64,000 bases of DNA from Dicaeum eximium (taxonomy: Eukaryota; Chordata; Aves; Passeriformes; Dicaeidae). Numbering within the stretch: position 1 is the stretch's first letter; each line of letters starts with the position of its first letter. The DNA is taken from contig VWZP01008344.1 of assembly GCA_013396995.1 (NCBI GenBank), forward strand, positions 1,093,302-1,157,301. Direction: 5' to 3'. This document shows, piece after piece, positions 63,601 through 64,000 of this stretch. The translations under genes were made by a program, and so were the position numbers. The notes beneath the pieces are model-generated. The model worked only from the letters and a program-made list of their open reading frames with translations, did no database searches and had not been told where the DNA came from.

Positions 63601-64000
63601 TCTAAAGCAAACATTTTGCAATTTTGTTCCTTTAGCCTCCCCACAGTCTTCCTCTTTATTTCCCTGCCTTGTCAAACACCAGCACACACAGACAGGCACT
63701 CTACTTTAGGTTCACCACTGAAGCAATCTTCTCCTACTGTAAAAGTATCCCAGAAGTAACTGCGTACTCGATGCCCGGAGTGTTAAAACTAACTCTGTTA
63801 AAACATCTTCTCCTCTCCTGTGAAAACCCACTGGTTTTCAGATGCCTCAACATGATGTGCTGGTTTCAGAAAGACTCATTTGGAGGGACAAGTGAGCACA
63901 GAGTGGCATCTAAGGTGGAACACGTGCACCGAGAGTCCTGTGAAAGATTCATCTGACCCAGAGCTGGCTGCTGCCCTTCAGAGCCAGGCTGACCACTTCC
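60695..64000 (-). other. NFE2L2: NFE2L2 intron 1 (part)
   Basis: No sequence matching the short first exon (MMDLELPPPG-like) and no CpG island is present, so this is intron that continues past the window. No recognised repeat or RNA gene. Confidence 0.75.

Noticed and set aside
1..64000. CRISPR arrays, bacterial operons, tRNA or rRNA genes
   Set aside because: Spliced vertebrate genes and CR1 show a eukaryotic nuclear sequence; no regularly spaced repeats or tRNA-like cloverleaf were noticed by eye.

Overview
The window looks like nuclear DNA from a bird, or less likely another sauropsid. It is AT-rich and repeat-poor, its clearest repeat is a CR1 LINE, and it carries two vertebrate genes in the order known from amniotes: HNRNPA3 on the + strand converging on NFE2L2 on the - strand. 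The species cannot be named from the sequence. Two assembly gaps (35 Ns at 37864-37898, one N at 42726) sit in GC-rich islands.

Layout. 1-835: antisense CR1 LINE fragment. 836-37300: gene desert with no convincing coding gene. Inside it are a possible CR1 3' tail (about 3.6 kb), a TTA/TTATT microsatellite (14.84 kb), an isolated CpG island with a strong CTCF-type motif and a 34-bp tandem duplication (17.2-17.5 kb), a GC-rich block ending in a perfect CRE (26.2-26.37 kb), a decayed LINE reverse-transcriptase fragment (27.1-27.46 kb), and a 39-A run followed by a GC-rich block with a CCAAT box (32.9-33.2 kb). 37420-38240: large CpG island, probably a promoter. 41226-48777: HNRNPA3 coding exons, with a long spliced 3' UTR to about 49.9 or 51.3 kb. 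A second CpG island lies inside the gene at about 42.73-43.06 kb. 51.3-55.5 kb: convergent intergenic spacer. 55.5-60.7 kb: NFE2L2 3' UTR and exons 5, 4, 3 and 2 on the minus strand. 60.7-64.0 kb: NFE2L2 intron 1; its first exon lies beyond the window.

The genes. The HNRNPA3 exons join in frame into a 378-residue protein with two RRMs, a Gly-rich tail and an M9-type nuclear import signal, starting from an N-terminal exon unlike the mammalian one. A phase-0 24-nt microexon candidate sits between that exon and RRM1. NFE2L2 (NRF2) keeps the DLG and ETGE KEAP1 degrons, the transactivation regions, the DSGIS phosphodegron, the CNC-bZIP domain and the C-terminal VFLVPK motif. The two genes have separate roles (RNA processing; oxidative-stress transcription) and share only their convergent arrangement.

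No wholly new system is evident. The best leads are the HNRNPA3 microexon and alternative 5' ends, the isolated CTCF/CpG island, the fossil LINE, and the state of the NRF2 degrons.
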